17,866 nt of DNA from Peptostreptococcus sp. (GTDB lineage Bacteria > Bacillota > Clostridia > Peptostreptococcales > Peptostreptococcaceae). Below, one piece after another: positions 7,422 to 14,315 of the stretch. A model generated the notes under the pieces. That model was not told where the DNA came from, searched no databases, and worked only from the letters and a program-made list of their open reading frames with translations. The stretch spans positions 1 through 17,866 of the forward strand of contig JAHHSS010000023.1 of assembly GCA_020025095.1 (NCBI GenBank). Direction: 5' to 3'. The position numbers and the translations under genes are program-made. The number at the start of each line of letters is the position of its first letter. Positions within the stretch are counted from its first letter, which is position 1.

Positions 7422-8006
7422 ATGGAAATATCTGAAATGATTGAAAAATTAAATGATTATCTACCAGAAAAAAGGAAACGCCACTCTTTGAATGTAGCTA
7501 AATCTGCAGTAAAATTGTGTGAATTCCGAGGTTGTGATAAAAATAAAGCAGAAATTGCTGGAATTTTACATGATACAGCAAAATATGTGAAATTTGCAGA
7601 TGTGGACAAGTATTGTGAAAAGTATGGAATAGAGCTAGATGATTTGGAAAAGAGGAGTACCGCTTTATCACATAGTATTCTTGGGGCATATATAGCTAAG
7701 TATGAATTTGGAATCGATGATGAAGAAATTTTAGGTGCCATAAGATATCATACTACGGGGAAAGCTCAAATGTCTCCTTTAGAAGAGGTTATATATTTGG
7801 CAGATCTTATTGAGCAAGGAAGAGATTATCCTGGGGTTGAAGAACTTAGAAAATTGGCATACTCAGGTGATATTGATAGGGCGATAGTAAAATCTATAGA
7901 CAATACAATTAGTTTGGTGCTAAAGAAAAAAGCACCTTTGCACACAAGAACTGTGGAGGCGAGAAATTATTACATACAAAAAATTAAAAGTATGGAGAAG
8001 GAGTAA
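7422..8006 (+). CDS. yqeK: YqeK, HD-domain diadenosine tetraphosphatase
   Basis: A 194-residue HD-superfamily hydrolase. YqeK proteins split Ap4A symmetrically to two ADP using a di-iron centre. Metal-binding residues are in place: His21, the His50-Asp51 pair in ILHDTAK, His84 in ALSHSILGA, His110 in RYHTTG, and Asp128 in LADLIE. The ATG follows the nadD stop with no gap, and GGAGGTG (7404-7410) lies within the end of nadD, so translation is coupled. nadD-yqeK-rsfS is a conserved Firmicute order. Confidence 0.93.
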   Translation: MEISEMIEKLNDYLPEKRKRHSLNVAKSAVKLCEFRGCDKNKAEIAGILHDTAKYVKFADVDKYCEKYGIELDDLEKRSTALSHSILGAYIAKYEFGIDDEEILGAIRYHTTGKAQMSPLEEVIYLADLIEQGRDYPGVEELRKLAYSGDIDRAIVKSIDNTISLVLKKKAPLHTRTVEARNYYIQKIKSMEKE

Positions 8007-8010
8007 GAAG

Positions 8011-8397
8011 ATGGTTACAGTTGAAAATATGACTAAACAAATTTGTGAAGCTATAAGCGACAAATTGGGAAAAGATATAGCAGTATTAAACATAGGTAAG
8101 GTTTCTAGTTTATGTGATTATTTTATAATAGCATCTGGTTCTACAGCTAGACAAGTAAAGGCTATAGCTGATAGTGTAGAAGATGCTATGTCTGAAATAG
8201 GAATAGAAGCTAGAGGAAAAGAAGGAAGAGATACTCAAAATTGGATACTTCTTGATTATGGGGATGTAATGGTTCATATATTTGATGAAGAAAACAGAGG
8301 TTTCTATAATCTTGAAAAGCTATGGAAAGATGCACCATATGTGGAGATGCAAGAGCTTGAGGAAATAGATGCGCAATCTATAAAGGTAGAGTTATAA
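8011..8397 (+). CDS. rsfS: Ribosomal silencing factor RsfS
   Basis: RsfS (YbeB/Iojap/YqeL family) binds ribosomal protein uL14 and blocks joining of the subunits when nutrients are scarce. The 128-residue product carries the family signature regions CDYFIIASGSTARQVKAIAD (35-54), GKEGRDTQNWILLDYGDVMVHIF and RGFYNLEKLW. It begins 4 bases after yqeK, with GGAG from the yqeK end as its ribosome binding site, so it is the third gene of the nadD operon. No clear terminator follows. The next promoter starts 73 bases downstream. Confidence 0.95.
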   Translation: MVTVENMTKQICEAISDKLGKDIAVLNIGKVSSLCDYFIIASGSTARQVKAIADSVEDAMSEIGIEARGKEGRDTQNWILLDYGDVMVHIFDEENRGFYNLEKLWKDAPYVEMQELEEIDAQSIKVEL

Positions 8398-8470
8398 AGC
8401 TGTTAATTGGAGTTTTAATAGTTGATATACTTGCATTTTATGATAAAACAGATAAAAAAAGTTTATTCTA

Positions 8471-8499
8471 TTGACAGAAAATTTTTAAGATGTTAATAT
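8471..8499 (+). promoter_or_regulatory. Promoter of the T-box leader and leuS
   Basis: A perfect -35 TTGACA (8471-8476), a 17-base spacer and TAATAT (8494-8499) with an upstream TG form a strong sigma-A promoter. Initiation is expected about 8506, just ahead of stem I of the T-box. Confidence 0.75.
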
Positions 8500-8505
8500 A
8501 TTAAA

Positions 8506-8745
8506 ATATAACTATAAAATTTATGATTATATAAAAGATGCAATCGAAGTAGTAAATACAGATGGATTTTCAGAGAGCTATCGTTTCTGTGAGGATAGTA
8601 TTTTCATTGTATTGAACTTGTCGGAAAAATTGCATAACCATTGTTGGTATAAAGACTTACCGAGAGAGTTACTTTGTAGCTAATTAGGGTGGTACCGCGA
8701 GAATATACTCGTCCCTAAACAGAAATGTTTAGAGACGAGTTTTTT
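8506..8745 (+). promoter_or_regulatory. Leucine T-box riboswitch controlling leuS
   Basis: The leader senses uncharged tRNA-Leu and switches between terminator and antiterminator. The base of stem I pairs ATGCAAT (8538-8544) with ATTGCAT (8629-8635). The specifier loop sits between CGA/TCG and AATAC/GTATT pairs, with AGTA on the 5' side and GAA-CTT-G on the 3' side, giving specifier CUU (8617-8619), a leucine codon. The AGAGAG motif (8572-8577) and the CTATC/GATAG distal stem with a GTGAG loop are typical. The T-box AGGGTGGTACCGCG is at 8686-8699. Its TGGT pairs with the ACCA end expected for tRNA-Leu. The terminator arms are 8708-8720 and 8727-8739, followed by six T. The 5' limit is inferred from the promoter. 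Confidence 0.95.
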
Positions 8746-8799
8746 ATTTTTTAAGATATTCTAAAGGAATAAAATATTAAAATAAATTAGGAGGAAAAT

Positions 8800-11220
8800 A
8801 TGAGTTTTTATAATTTCAAAGAGATTGAAAAGAAATGGCAAAAAACATGGAAAGATAACGGACAATATAAGATGGATGTAGAAGATAACTCAAAGCCTAA
8901 ATATTATTGTTTGGAAATGTTTCCATATCCATCTGGGAAAATACATATGGGACATGTAAGAAATTATTCAATTGGAGATGTAGTTGCAAGATTTAAGAAG
9001 ATGGAAGGATATAATGTGCTTCATCCAATGGGATGGGATTCATTTGGTCTTCCAGCAGAGAATGCAGCAATAAAGCATGGCATACATCCTCATAAATGGA
9101 CAATGGCTAATATTGATGAGATGAAAGAGCAGCTTAACATGCTTGGATTGAGCTATGATTGGGATAGAGAAGTTGCTACATCTACACCAGAATACTACAA
9201 GTGGACACAGAAAATCTTTCTTAAGTTTTTAGAGGCGGGACTTGCATACAAAAAGAATTCGTATGTCAACTGGTGTCCTTCTTGTGAAACAGTTCTAGCA
9301 AATGAACAGGTTGTTCAAGGCGAATGTGAAAGATGTGGAGCAATCGTTGATAAGAAGGAATTAGAGCAGTGGTATTTTAAGACAACTGAATTTTCTGAAG
9401 AACTATTGCAAGATCTTGATAAGTTAGATGGATGGCCAGAAAAGGTAAAATTGATGCAGAAAAACTGGATAGGTAAAAGTTATGGAGCAAATGTTACATT
9501 CAAAGTAGAAGGAATGGATAAAGACATTACTGTATATACTACTAGACCAGATACAATTTTTGGTTCTACATTTATGGTTCTTGCACCTGAATCTAAACTT
9601 GCGAAAGATTTAGTAAAGGGAACTGAATATGAATCAGTTTTAGAAGAATTTGAAAAAAAGATGCATACAATGACAGAAGTAGAAAGGGAATCTGCTGAAC
9701 TTGAAAAAGATGGAAGATTTATAGGTAGAGAGGTAATAAATCCTCTTACAGGGAAGAAAATGCCGATATGGATAGCAAATTATGTCCTTGCAGATTATGG
9801 TACAGGTGCAGTAATGGGCGTTGCGGCTCATGATGATAGAGATAATGAATTTGCAAAAAAATTCGGACTTGAAATAATTCCAGTAATTGATGAAGACGAT
9901 AAAATGATTAATTCTGGTGAATTTGATGGAATGAAAAAGGAAGAAGCTTTTAATGCAATAATTGAAAAATTAGAAGAAATGGGAAGAGGTAAGAAAACTA
10001 CTAATTATAGATTGAGAGATTGGCTGATTTCAAGACAAAGATACTGGGGATGTCCTATACCTGTTGTATACTGTGATGATTGTGGAATAGTTCCAGTAGA
10101 CGAAAAGGACCTTCCAGTTCTTCTTCCAACAGATGTTAAATTCACAGGTAAGGGAGAGTCGCCTCTTACTACTTCTGAATCATTTAGCAAGTGTACTTGT
10201 CCAAAGTGTGGAAAAGCAGCTAGAAGAGAAGTTGATACAATAGATACTTTTATAGATTCTTCATGGTATTTTATGAGATACATAGATAGTCAAAATGAAG
10301 AAACACCATTTAGAAAAGATTTAGTAGATAAATGGTTACCGGTTGATCAGTATATAGGTGGTGTAGAACATGCTATTCTTCATCTATTGTATGCTAGATG
10401 GTTTACAAAGGCGCTTAATAGATTGGGATGGACTGAACATACAGAGCCATTTAAGAATCTACTTACTCAAGGTATGGTACTAATGGATGGAAAGAAGATG
10501 AGTAAGTCTAAAGGTAATACAATTTCGCCTCTTGAAATTATTGAAGAATACGGTGCAGATACAGCTAGATTATTTATACTATTTGCAGCACCTCCTGAAA
10601 GAGATCTTGATTGGTCAGATAAGGGAGTGGAAGGTTGTTATAAGTTCTTAAATAGAGTTTATAGATTAGTAGATGAGTTACAAGATGTATTTGAAAGCAA
10701 TTCAGAATTTGGAGAACTTACTAAGGCAGATAAAGAGCTTAGAGCAAAGACAAATTCAACTTTAAAGAAGGTAACAGAAGATTTAAGCACAAAGTTTGGA
10801 TTTAATACAGCAATAGCAGCCTTAATGGAACTTATAAATGATATTTATAAATATAAGGAGCTTGACAATAGAAATGAAGCTGTAATTAGAGAAGCTCTAG
10901 AAACAGTTGTAGTAATACTTTCTCCGTTTGCACCACACTTAGGTGAAGAATTGTGGTCAAGAATCGGAAAAGAAGGAAGTATATTCGATATATCTTGGCC
11001 GAAGTTTGATGAAGATGCTATTCAACTAGATGAAATAGAGTTAATAGTTCAGGTGAATGGAAAGCTTAGAAATAAGATTATGGTTTCATCAGATATATCT
11101 CAAGAAGATATGAAAAAGGCGGCATTAGAAGATGAAAAAATAAAAGAGCATATAGGCGATAAAAATATTGTAAAGGTAATAGCAATACCTAAAAAGCTTG
11201 TTAATATAGTTATAAAATAA
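8800..11220 (+). CDS. leuS: Leucyl-tRNA synthetase
   Basis: Class I synthetase that charges tRNA-Leu with leucine. At 806 residues it is normal length for the bacterial type. HMGH (49-52) is the HIGH motif and KMSKS is at 566-570. A CXXC-type zinc module lies near residue 160-180. The CP1 editing domain carries the threonine-rich TTRPDTIFG (247-255) and AHDDRD (343-348), whose Asp345 matches the conserved editing aspartate. An anticodon-binding helical region and a C-terminal domain with VQVNGKLRNK follow. AGGAGG precedes the ATG. Expression is governed by the leucine T-box immediately upstream, and an intrinsic terminator follows. Confidence 0.98.
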   Translation: MSFYNFKEIEKKWQKTWKDNGQYKMDVEDNSKPKYYCLEMFPYPSGKIHMGHVRNYSIGDVVARFKKMEGYNVLHPMGWDSFGLPAENAAIKHGIHPHKWTMANIDEMKEQLNMLGLSYDWDREVATSTPEYYKWTQKIFLKFLEAGLAYKKNSYVNWCPSCETVLANEQVVQGECERCGAIVDKKELEQWYFKTTEFSEELLQDLDKLDGWPEKVKLMQKNWIGKSYGANVTFKVEGMDKDITVYTTRPDTIFGSTFMVLAPESKLAKDLVKGTEYESVLEEFEKKMHTMTEVERESAELEKDGRFIGREVINPLTGKKMPIWIANYVLADYGTGAVMGVAAHDDRDNEFAKKFGLEIIPVIDEDDKMINSGEFDGMKKEEAFNAIIEKLEEMGRGKKTTNYRLRDWLISRQRYWGCPIPVVYCDDCGIVPVDEKDLPVLLPTDVKFTGKGESPLTTSESFSKCTCPKCGKAARREVDTIDTFIDSSWYFMRYIDSQNEETPFRKDLVDKWLPVDQYIGGVEHAILHLLYARWFTKALNRLGWTEHTEPFKNLLTQGMVLMDGKKMSKSKGNTISPLEIIEEYGADTARLFILFAAPPERDLDWSDKGVEGCYKFLNRVYRLVDELQDVFESNSEFGELTKADKELRAKTNSTLKKVTEDLSTKFGFNTAIAALMELINDIYKYKELDNRNEAVIREALETVVVILSPFAPHLGEELWSRIGKEGSIFDISWPKFDEDAIQLDEIELIVQVNGKLRNKIMVSSDISQEDMKKAALEDEKIKEHIGDKNIVKVIAIPKKLVNIVIK

Positions 11221-11233
11221 AAGTTAATCTAAG

Positions 11234-11276
11234 AAAAGCACCCTTTTACCATTTTATAAGGTAAGAGGGTGCTTTT
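11234..11276 (+). terminator. leuS intrinsic terminator
   Basis: AAAAGCACCCTTTTACC (11234-11250) pairs with GGTAAGAGGGTGCTTTT (11260-11276) over 17 positions with one G-U pair and a 9-base loop. The distal arm ends in TTTT. Confidence 0.85.
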
Positions 11277-11780
11277 ACAATATTATATAATATTTAGTAT
11301 TTATGCTAATAAAGTAGATAAAGCTCAAAATGAAATTGGATAAATTTATATTAATAGCATTTTTAACATTATTGTTTGACAAATGAATTTTATAGTATAG
11401 ACATGCTAGTAAGAGTTTGAATGTAGTGAAAATTTTATTTTTAGTATTTTAAAAGTGCAAATTTAATTTCGAATTTTTATAAAAAATTACGACTTTACAT
11501 ATCAAAAAATAAAAACAATTAAATATAAAAATAGTTTGGAAAATGCGATTTTTTCATCAAAGAGTTATATTATATAAATATTAAAAAAAAATTAACAAAA
11601 AACGGCTTAAAATATCAATAAGCTAAGATAAAAAAATTTATTTTTGGGTGTTGAATATGAATAGGAATTATGTTAAGATTGAGGTGTGGAAAAGAATATG
11701 TAGATATGATTATAAGGGTGATTGCTTTTGCGATGCCCTTTTTGTTTGAGAAATTTTGAAAATTGGAAGGAGGAAATTTT
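11277..11780 (+). other. Long leader region upstream of the EamA gene
   Basis: About 500 bases without a convincing gene. A perfect TTGACA (11376-11381) lacks a good -10. There is an imperfect AT-rich hairpin in the 11470-11495 region, and GCTTA/TAAGC pairing near 11605-11625. A 30-codon frame (11657-11749) with no proper ribosome binding site overlaps the terminator at 11714-11747. No riboswitch class that I know is recognisable. Confidence 0.55.
11714..11747 (+). terminator. Intrinsic terminator in the leader of the EamA gene
   Basis: AAGGGTGATTGC (11714-11725), a TTTT loop and GCGATGCCCTT (11730-11740) form a hairpin with one bulge and two G-U pairs, followed by TTTTTGTTT. It lies about 35 bases before the EamA start codon and cannot serve leuS, which already has its own terminator. 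It may be an attenuator or the end of a small RNA. Confidence 0.6.
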
Positions 11781-12752
11781 ATGAATCAGCAGAAAAAAAA
11801 GGAAACACAAAGTGCTTTACTTATGGTCTTGACAGCAGTTATATGGGGTATTGCATTTGTATTCCAAAGGACAGGTATGGAGCATATAGGTCCATTTGCC
11901 TTTAACTTTTTTAGATGCGTGTTGAGTTTGATTTTCTTACTATCAGTTAGAGTATTTTTAAAGGTAAAAAATAGAAATTCTGAAAAGAAAGAAACTAACT
12001 TTAGTAGAAAATCTCTTTATTTAGGCGGTATATTAGCAGGTCTTGCCTTATTCCTAGGGATGAGTACACAACAGGTCGGAATGGTAAGTACAAGCGCTGC
12101 TAAAGCAGGTTTTATAACAACTATGTACATAGTTCTTGTACCTATAATGGGAATGTTTTATGGAAGAAAAACTACTCCTAAAATGTGGTTATGTGTAATA
12201 ATAGCAGCGGTAGGATTGTATATGCTATCTATTAAAGATGGTTTTATAATAGAAAAGGGAGATTTCTTTGTATTTTTATCAGCCATTTTCTTCGGATTAC
12301 AAATAGTTATTATAGATATATTTGCACCTAAAGCTGATGCGATTAAGTTATCGATGATAGAATTTGCAACAAGTGGATTATTGTCTTTAATAGCTACACT
12401 AATGACTGAAACTACTACAATGGCTGGTATTCAAGCGGCTGGAATAGCAATATTATATACAGGAGTTTTATCAAGTGGAGTAGGATTTACACTTCAGATA
12501 GTAGCTCAAAAGAATTTGCCTCCAACTATTACATCTCTTATAATGAGCATGGAATCAGGTGTGTCAGCAATTGCAGGTGTAATTTTCTTGCATGAAGCTC
12601 TTACATCAAGAGAAATAGTAGGCTGTATAATAATGATAATAGCAGTTCTTATGGCACAATTAGATTTCCCAGCAGTTAAGTCGAAAAGTGCCAGAAAAGT
12701 AGGGGCAGTAGAAGTGTCTACAGGAAATAAAAATAGAAAAATGGCCCAATAA
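11781..12752 (+). CDS. EamA/DMT-family membrane transporter
   Basis: A 323-residue inner-membrane protein of the drug/metabolite transporter superfamily, with two EamA repeats and about ten predicted hydrophobic helices. The first repeat begins at LLMVLTAVIWGIAFVFQRTG, typical of the family, with SAAKAGFITTMYIVLVP later in that repeat. The second repeat begins near GDFFVFLSAIFFGLQIVIID and includes PTITSLIMSMESGVSAIAG and EALTSREIVG. A basic cytoplasmic tail follows the last helix. GGAAGGAGG lies 8 bases before the ATG at 11781, and an in-frame TTG at 11763 falls before that site, so I reject it. EamA proteins export amino acids, metabolites or drugs, and the substrate cannot be read from sequence. 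The gene is transcribed alone, between the leader terminator and tandem terminators. Confidence 0.9.
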   Translation: MNQQKKKETQSALLMVLTAVIWGIAFVFQRTGMEHIGPFAFNFFRCVLSLIFLLSVRVFLKVKNRNSEKKETNFSRKSLYLGGILAGLALFLGMSTQQVGMVSTSAAKAGFITTMYIVLVPIMGMFYGRKTTPKMWLCVIIAAVGLYMLSIKDGFIIEKGDFFVFLSAIFFGLQIVIIDIFAPKADAIKLSMIEFATSGLLSLIATLMTETTTMAGIQAAGIAILYTGVLSSGVGFTLQIVAQKNLPPTITSLIMSMESGVSAIAGVIFLHEALTSREIVGCIIMIIAVLMAQLDFPAVKSKSARKVGAVEVSTGNKNRKMAQ

Positions 12753-12829
12753 GAAATTAGAAAAGGGCATTTTGTTTTAATAAGGGTATAAGAAAGATGG
12801 CTATAAAATTAAGTTATCTTTCTTTTTTT
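12738..12829 (+). terminator. Tandem intrinsic terminators after the EamA gene
   Basis: The first pairs AAAATGGCCC (12738-12747, overlapping the gene end) with GGGCATTTT (12765-12773), with one bulged G, and is followed by TTTTGTTTT. The second pairs AAGAAAGATGGCT (12790-12802) with AGTTATCTTTCTT (12812-12824), two pairs being G-U, followed by a T run. Confidence 0.75.
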
Positions 12830-12955
12830 AGTCATATGTAAAAATTATTGTTGATAAATATTCATATATTTTATATAACTAGTGAAGGTATAAAATATTG
12901 AGAAATAATCCTTAGTTCAGTAAATAAATCAAAATTCAAAAAAAAATAAAATATG

Positions 12956-12984
12956 TTGACAATATAGATTGAATTTAGTATAAT
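12956..12984 (+). promoter_or_regulatory. Consensus promoter of the rplU-prp-rpmA operon
   Basis: TTGACA (12956-12961), an exact 17-base spacer and TATAAT (12979-12984) match the sigma-A consensus fully, as expected for a ribosomal protein operon. The start site would be about 12991. Confidence 0.9.
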
Positions 12985-12990
12985 GAATAG

Positions 12991-13106
12991 GTAATTGCCG
13001 CACGGTAAGGGTAGCTGCACGTGAAAACAGTGCTAGGCACGAAATTCTATAACGGATATTTAACTGATATAGGTACCTGATCCGGCGAGTTTGAAACGAG
13101 GAGGTG
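12991..13106 (+). ncRNA. L21 leader (ribosomal protein leader RNA)
   Basis: The 5' untranslated region begins at the promoter start site and contains a GC-richer structured block unlike the flanking AT-rich DNA. GCCG (12997-13000) can pair with CGGC (13083-13086) just before the ribosome binding site. An internal GTGC-TAG-GCAC hairpin and a competing GCAC/GTGC pairing lie in between. Position and GCCGCACGG-like sequence match the Firmicute L21 leader family, thought to control L21/L27 synthesis by ribosomal protein feedback. I recognise it from memory, and a covariance-model match was not run. Confidence 0.75.
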
Positions 13107-13111
13107 TATAT

Positions 13112-13420
13112 ATGTACGCTATAGTAAAGACTGGAGGAAAGCAGTATAAGGTTTCTGAAGGTGATGTTCTTTTCGTTGAAAAGTTAGAAGCTAACGAAGG
13201 TGATGTTGTTACTTTAAATGAAGTATTAGCAGTTAATGACGGCGAACTTAAGTTAGGTACTCCTGTAGTTGAAGGTGCTAACGTTCAGGTAAAAGTTCTT
13301 GAACAGGGTAAAGATAAGAAAATAATCGTTTACAAGTACAAGGCTAAGAAGGACTACAGAAGAAAGAACGGTCATCGTCAGCTATATACTAAGTTAGTAG
13401 TTGAAAAGATCAACGCATAA
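13112..13420 (+). CDS. rplU: 50S ribosomal protein bL21
   Basis: A 102-residue protein of the large subunit that binds 23S rRNA near bL20. The start MYAIVKTGGKQYKV and the C-terminal block YKAKKDYRRKNGHRQLYTKLVVEKI are diagnostic, and the length is standard. The ATG at 13112 has AGGAGGTG upstream. A TTG seven codons earlier is in frame but precedes that site and falls in the L21 leader, so I exclude it. It is the first gene of rplU-prp-rpmA, behind a consensus promoter and leader. Confidence 0.98.
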   Translation: MYAIVKTGGKQYKVSEGDVLFVEKLEANEGDVVTLNEVLAVNDGELKLGTPVVEGANVQVKVLEQGKDKKIIVYKYKAKKDYRRKNGHRQLYTKLVVEKINA

Positions 13421-13429
13421 TAATCGCAT

Positions 13430-13747
13430 ATGATTAAAGTAACATTTTTTTATAATGACGATTTTAAAATCAAGGGCTTTGAATTAAAAGGTCATGCAGG
13501 ATATGGCGAATTTGGATACGACATAGTCTGTTCGGCTGTTACTAGCAATTCTATTGCTGTTATTAATTCATTAGATAGCCTACAAAAAGTAAGTTTTCAA
13601 GACCTTAAAGCTTCTGATGGGCATATCTTATGCCGTATTAAGGAAGAAGATCTTGAAAGGTCACAGCTCTTATTAGAGCATTTAAGACTTGCGCTAGAAG
13701 AAATAAGTAGAGAATATCCAAAGAATATAAAAATATTTGAAAAGTAG
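13430..13747 (+). CDS. prp: Prp, cysteine protease that matures bL27
   Basis: Prp (YsxB family) removes the short N-terminal extension of bL27 found in Firmicutes. The 105-residue product carries the catalytic pair in GHAGYGEFGYDIVCSAVT: His22 and Cys34, the same positions as in the characterised Staphylococcus aureus enzyme. The gene lies 9 bases after rplU and 13 bases before rpmA, its substrate gene. The bases before its ATG show no purine-rich ribosome binding site, unlike those of both neighbours. It may therefore be translated weakly by re-initiation, as would suit an enzyme made with abundant ribosomal proteins. Confidence 0.95.
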   Translation: MIKVTFFYNDDFKIKGFELKGHAGYGEFGYDIVCSAVTSNSIAVINSLDSLQKVSFQDLKASDGHILCRIKEEDLERSQLLLEHLRLALEEISREYPKNIKIFEK

Positions 13748-13760
13748 GGGGTGACTCCAG

Positions 13761-14051
13761 ATGTTAAAAATGAATTTACAGCTTCTTGCATCTAAGAAGG
13801 GAGTAGGTTCTTCTAAGAACGGTAGAGATTCTATCTCTAAGAGACTTGGTGTTAAGAGATTTGATGGCCAGGTAGTTACAGCAGGTTCTATCATAGTTAG
13901 ACAGAGAGGAACTAAGATTCATCCAGGAACAAATGTTGGTAAGGGTGGAGACGATACTCTATTCGCACTTGTTGACGGTAAAGTTAAGTTCGAAAGAATG
14001 GACAAGAAGAGAAAGAGAGTTAGTATATATCCAGTAGAAATCGCTGAATAA
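13761..14051 (+). CDS. rpmA: 50S ribosomal protein bL27 with Prp-cleaved N-terminal extension
   Basis: A 96-residue protein of the large subunit whose mature N-terminal tail reaches toward the peptidyl transferase centre. The sequence begins MLKMNLQLLASKKGVGSSKN. By analogy with Staphylococcus aureus, Prp should cut between Ala10 and Ser11. The usual Firmicute site reads LNLQFFA, but here the two phenylalanines are leucines. The core GQVVTAGSIIVRQRGTKIHPG is standard. GGGGGTGA lies upstream of the ATG. It is the last gene of its operon and is followed by a strong terminator. Confidence 0.97.
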   Translation: MLKMNLQLLASKKGVGSSKNGRDSISKRLGVKRFDGQVVTAGSIIVRQRGTKIHPGTNVGKGGDDTLFALVDGKVKFERMDKKRKRVSIYPVEIAE

Positions 14052-14059
14052 TGCAAGCT

Positions 14060-14092
14060 ATAGAGCTATCAGATCTGATAGCTCTATTTTTA
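14060..14092 (+). terminator. rpmA intrinsic terminator
   Basis: Positions 14060-14087 form a perfect 28-base palindrome centred on AGATCT, followed by a T-rich tail (14084-14091). In the RNA it folds as a hairpin with arms around AGAGCTATCAG and CTGATAGCTCT. Confidence 0.85.
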
Positions 14093-14315
14093 TAAAAAGG
14101 ATATATAATTCTGCCTTTTAAAAAAGACTTCATATTTTCATTCATAATGTATACTAAGGAAATAGTGGATTTATTTTAGGAGATAGGAAGCTTTTTTTAA
14201 AATTGTGCAGAGGTATATTCCTAATTTGCACGTTATAAAAATAGATGAGTTCAAAAATACAGCTGAAACTTTTATGTTTTAGCTAGATAATAATTTGAAA
14301 AGGAGGTAGACACAT

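Noticed and set aside
8401..8475. Hydrophobic open frame beginning at a CTG right after rsfS
   Set aside because: There is no ATG, GTG or TTG start and no ribosome binding site; it runs into the T-box promoter.
11376..11404. TTGACA promoter for the EamA leader
   Set aside because: The -35 is perfect but no acceptable -10 occurs 16-18 bases downstream; kept only as a note in the gap entry.
11763..11780. Earlier TTG start for the EamA gene
   Set aside because: The codon lies before the GGAAGGAGG site, which fits the ATG at 11781.
13091..13111. Earlier TTG start for rplU
   Set aside because: It lies inside the structured L21 leader and upstream of the AGGAGGTG that serves the ATG at 13112.
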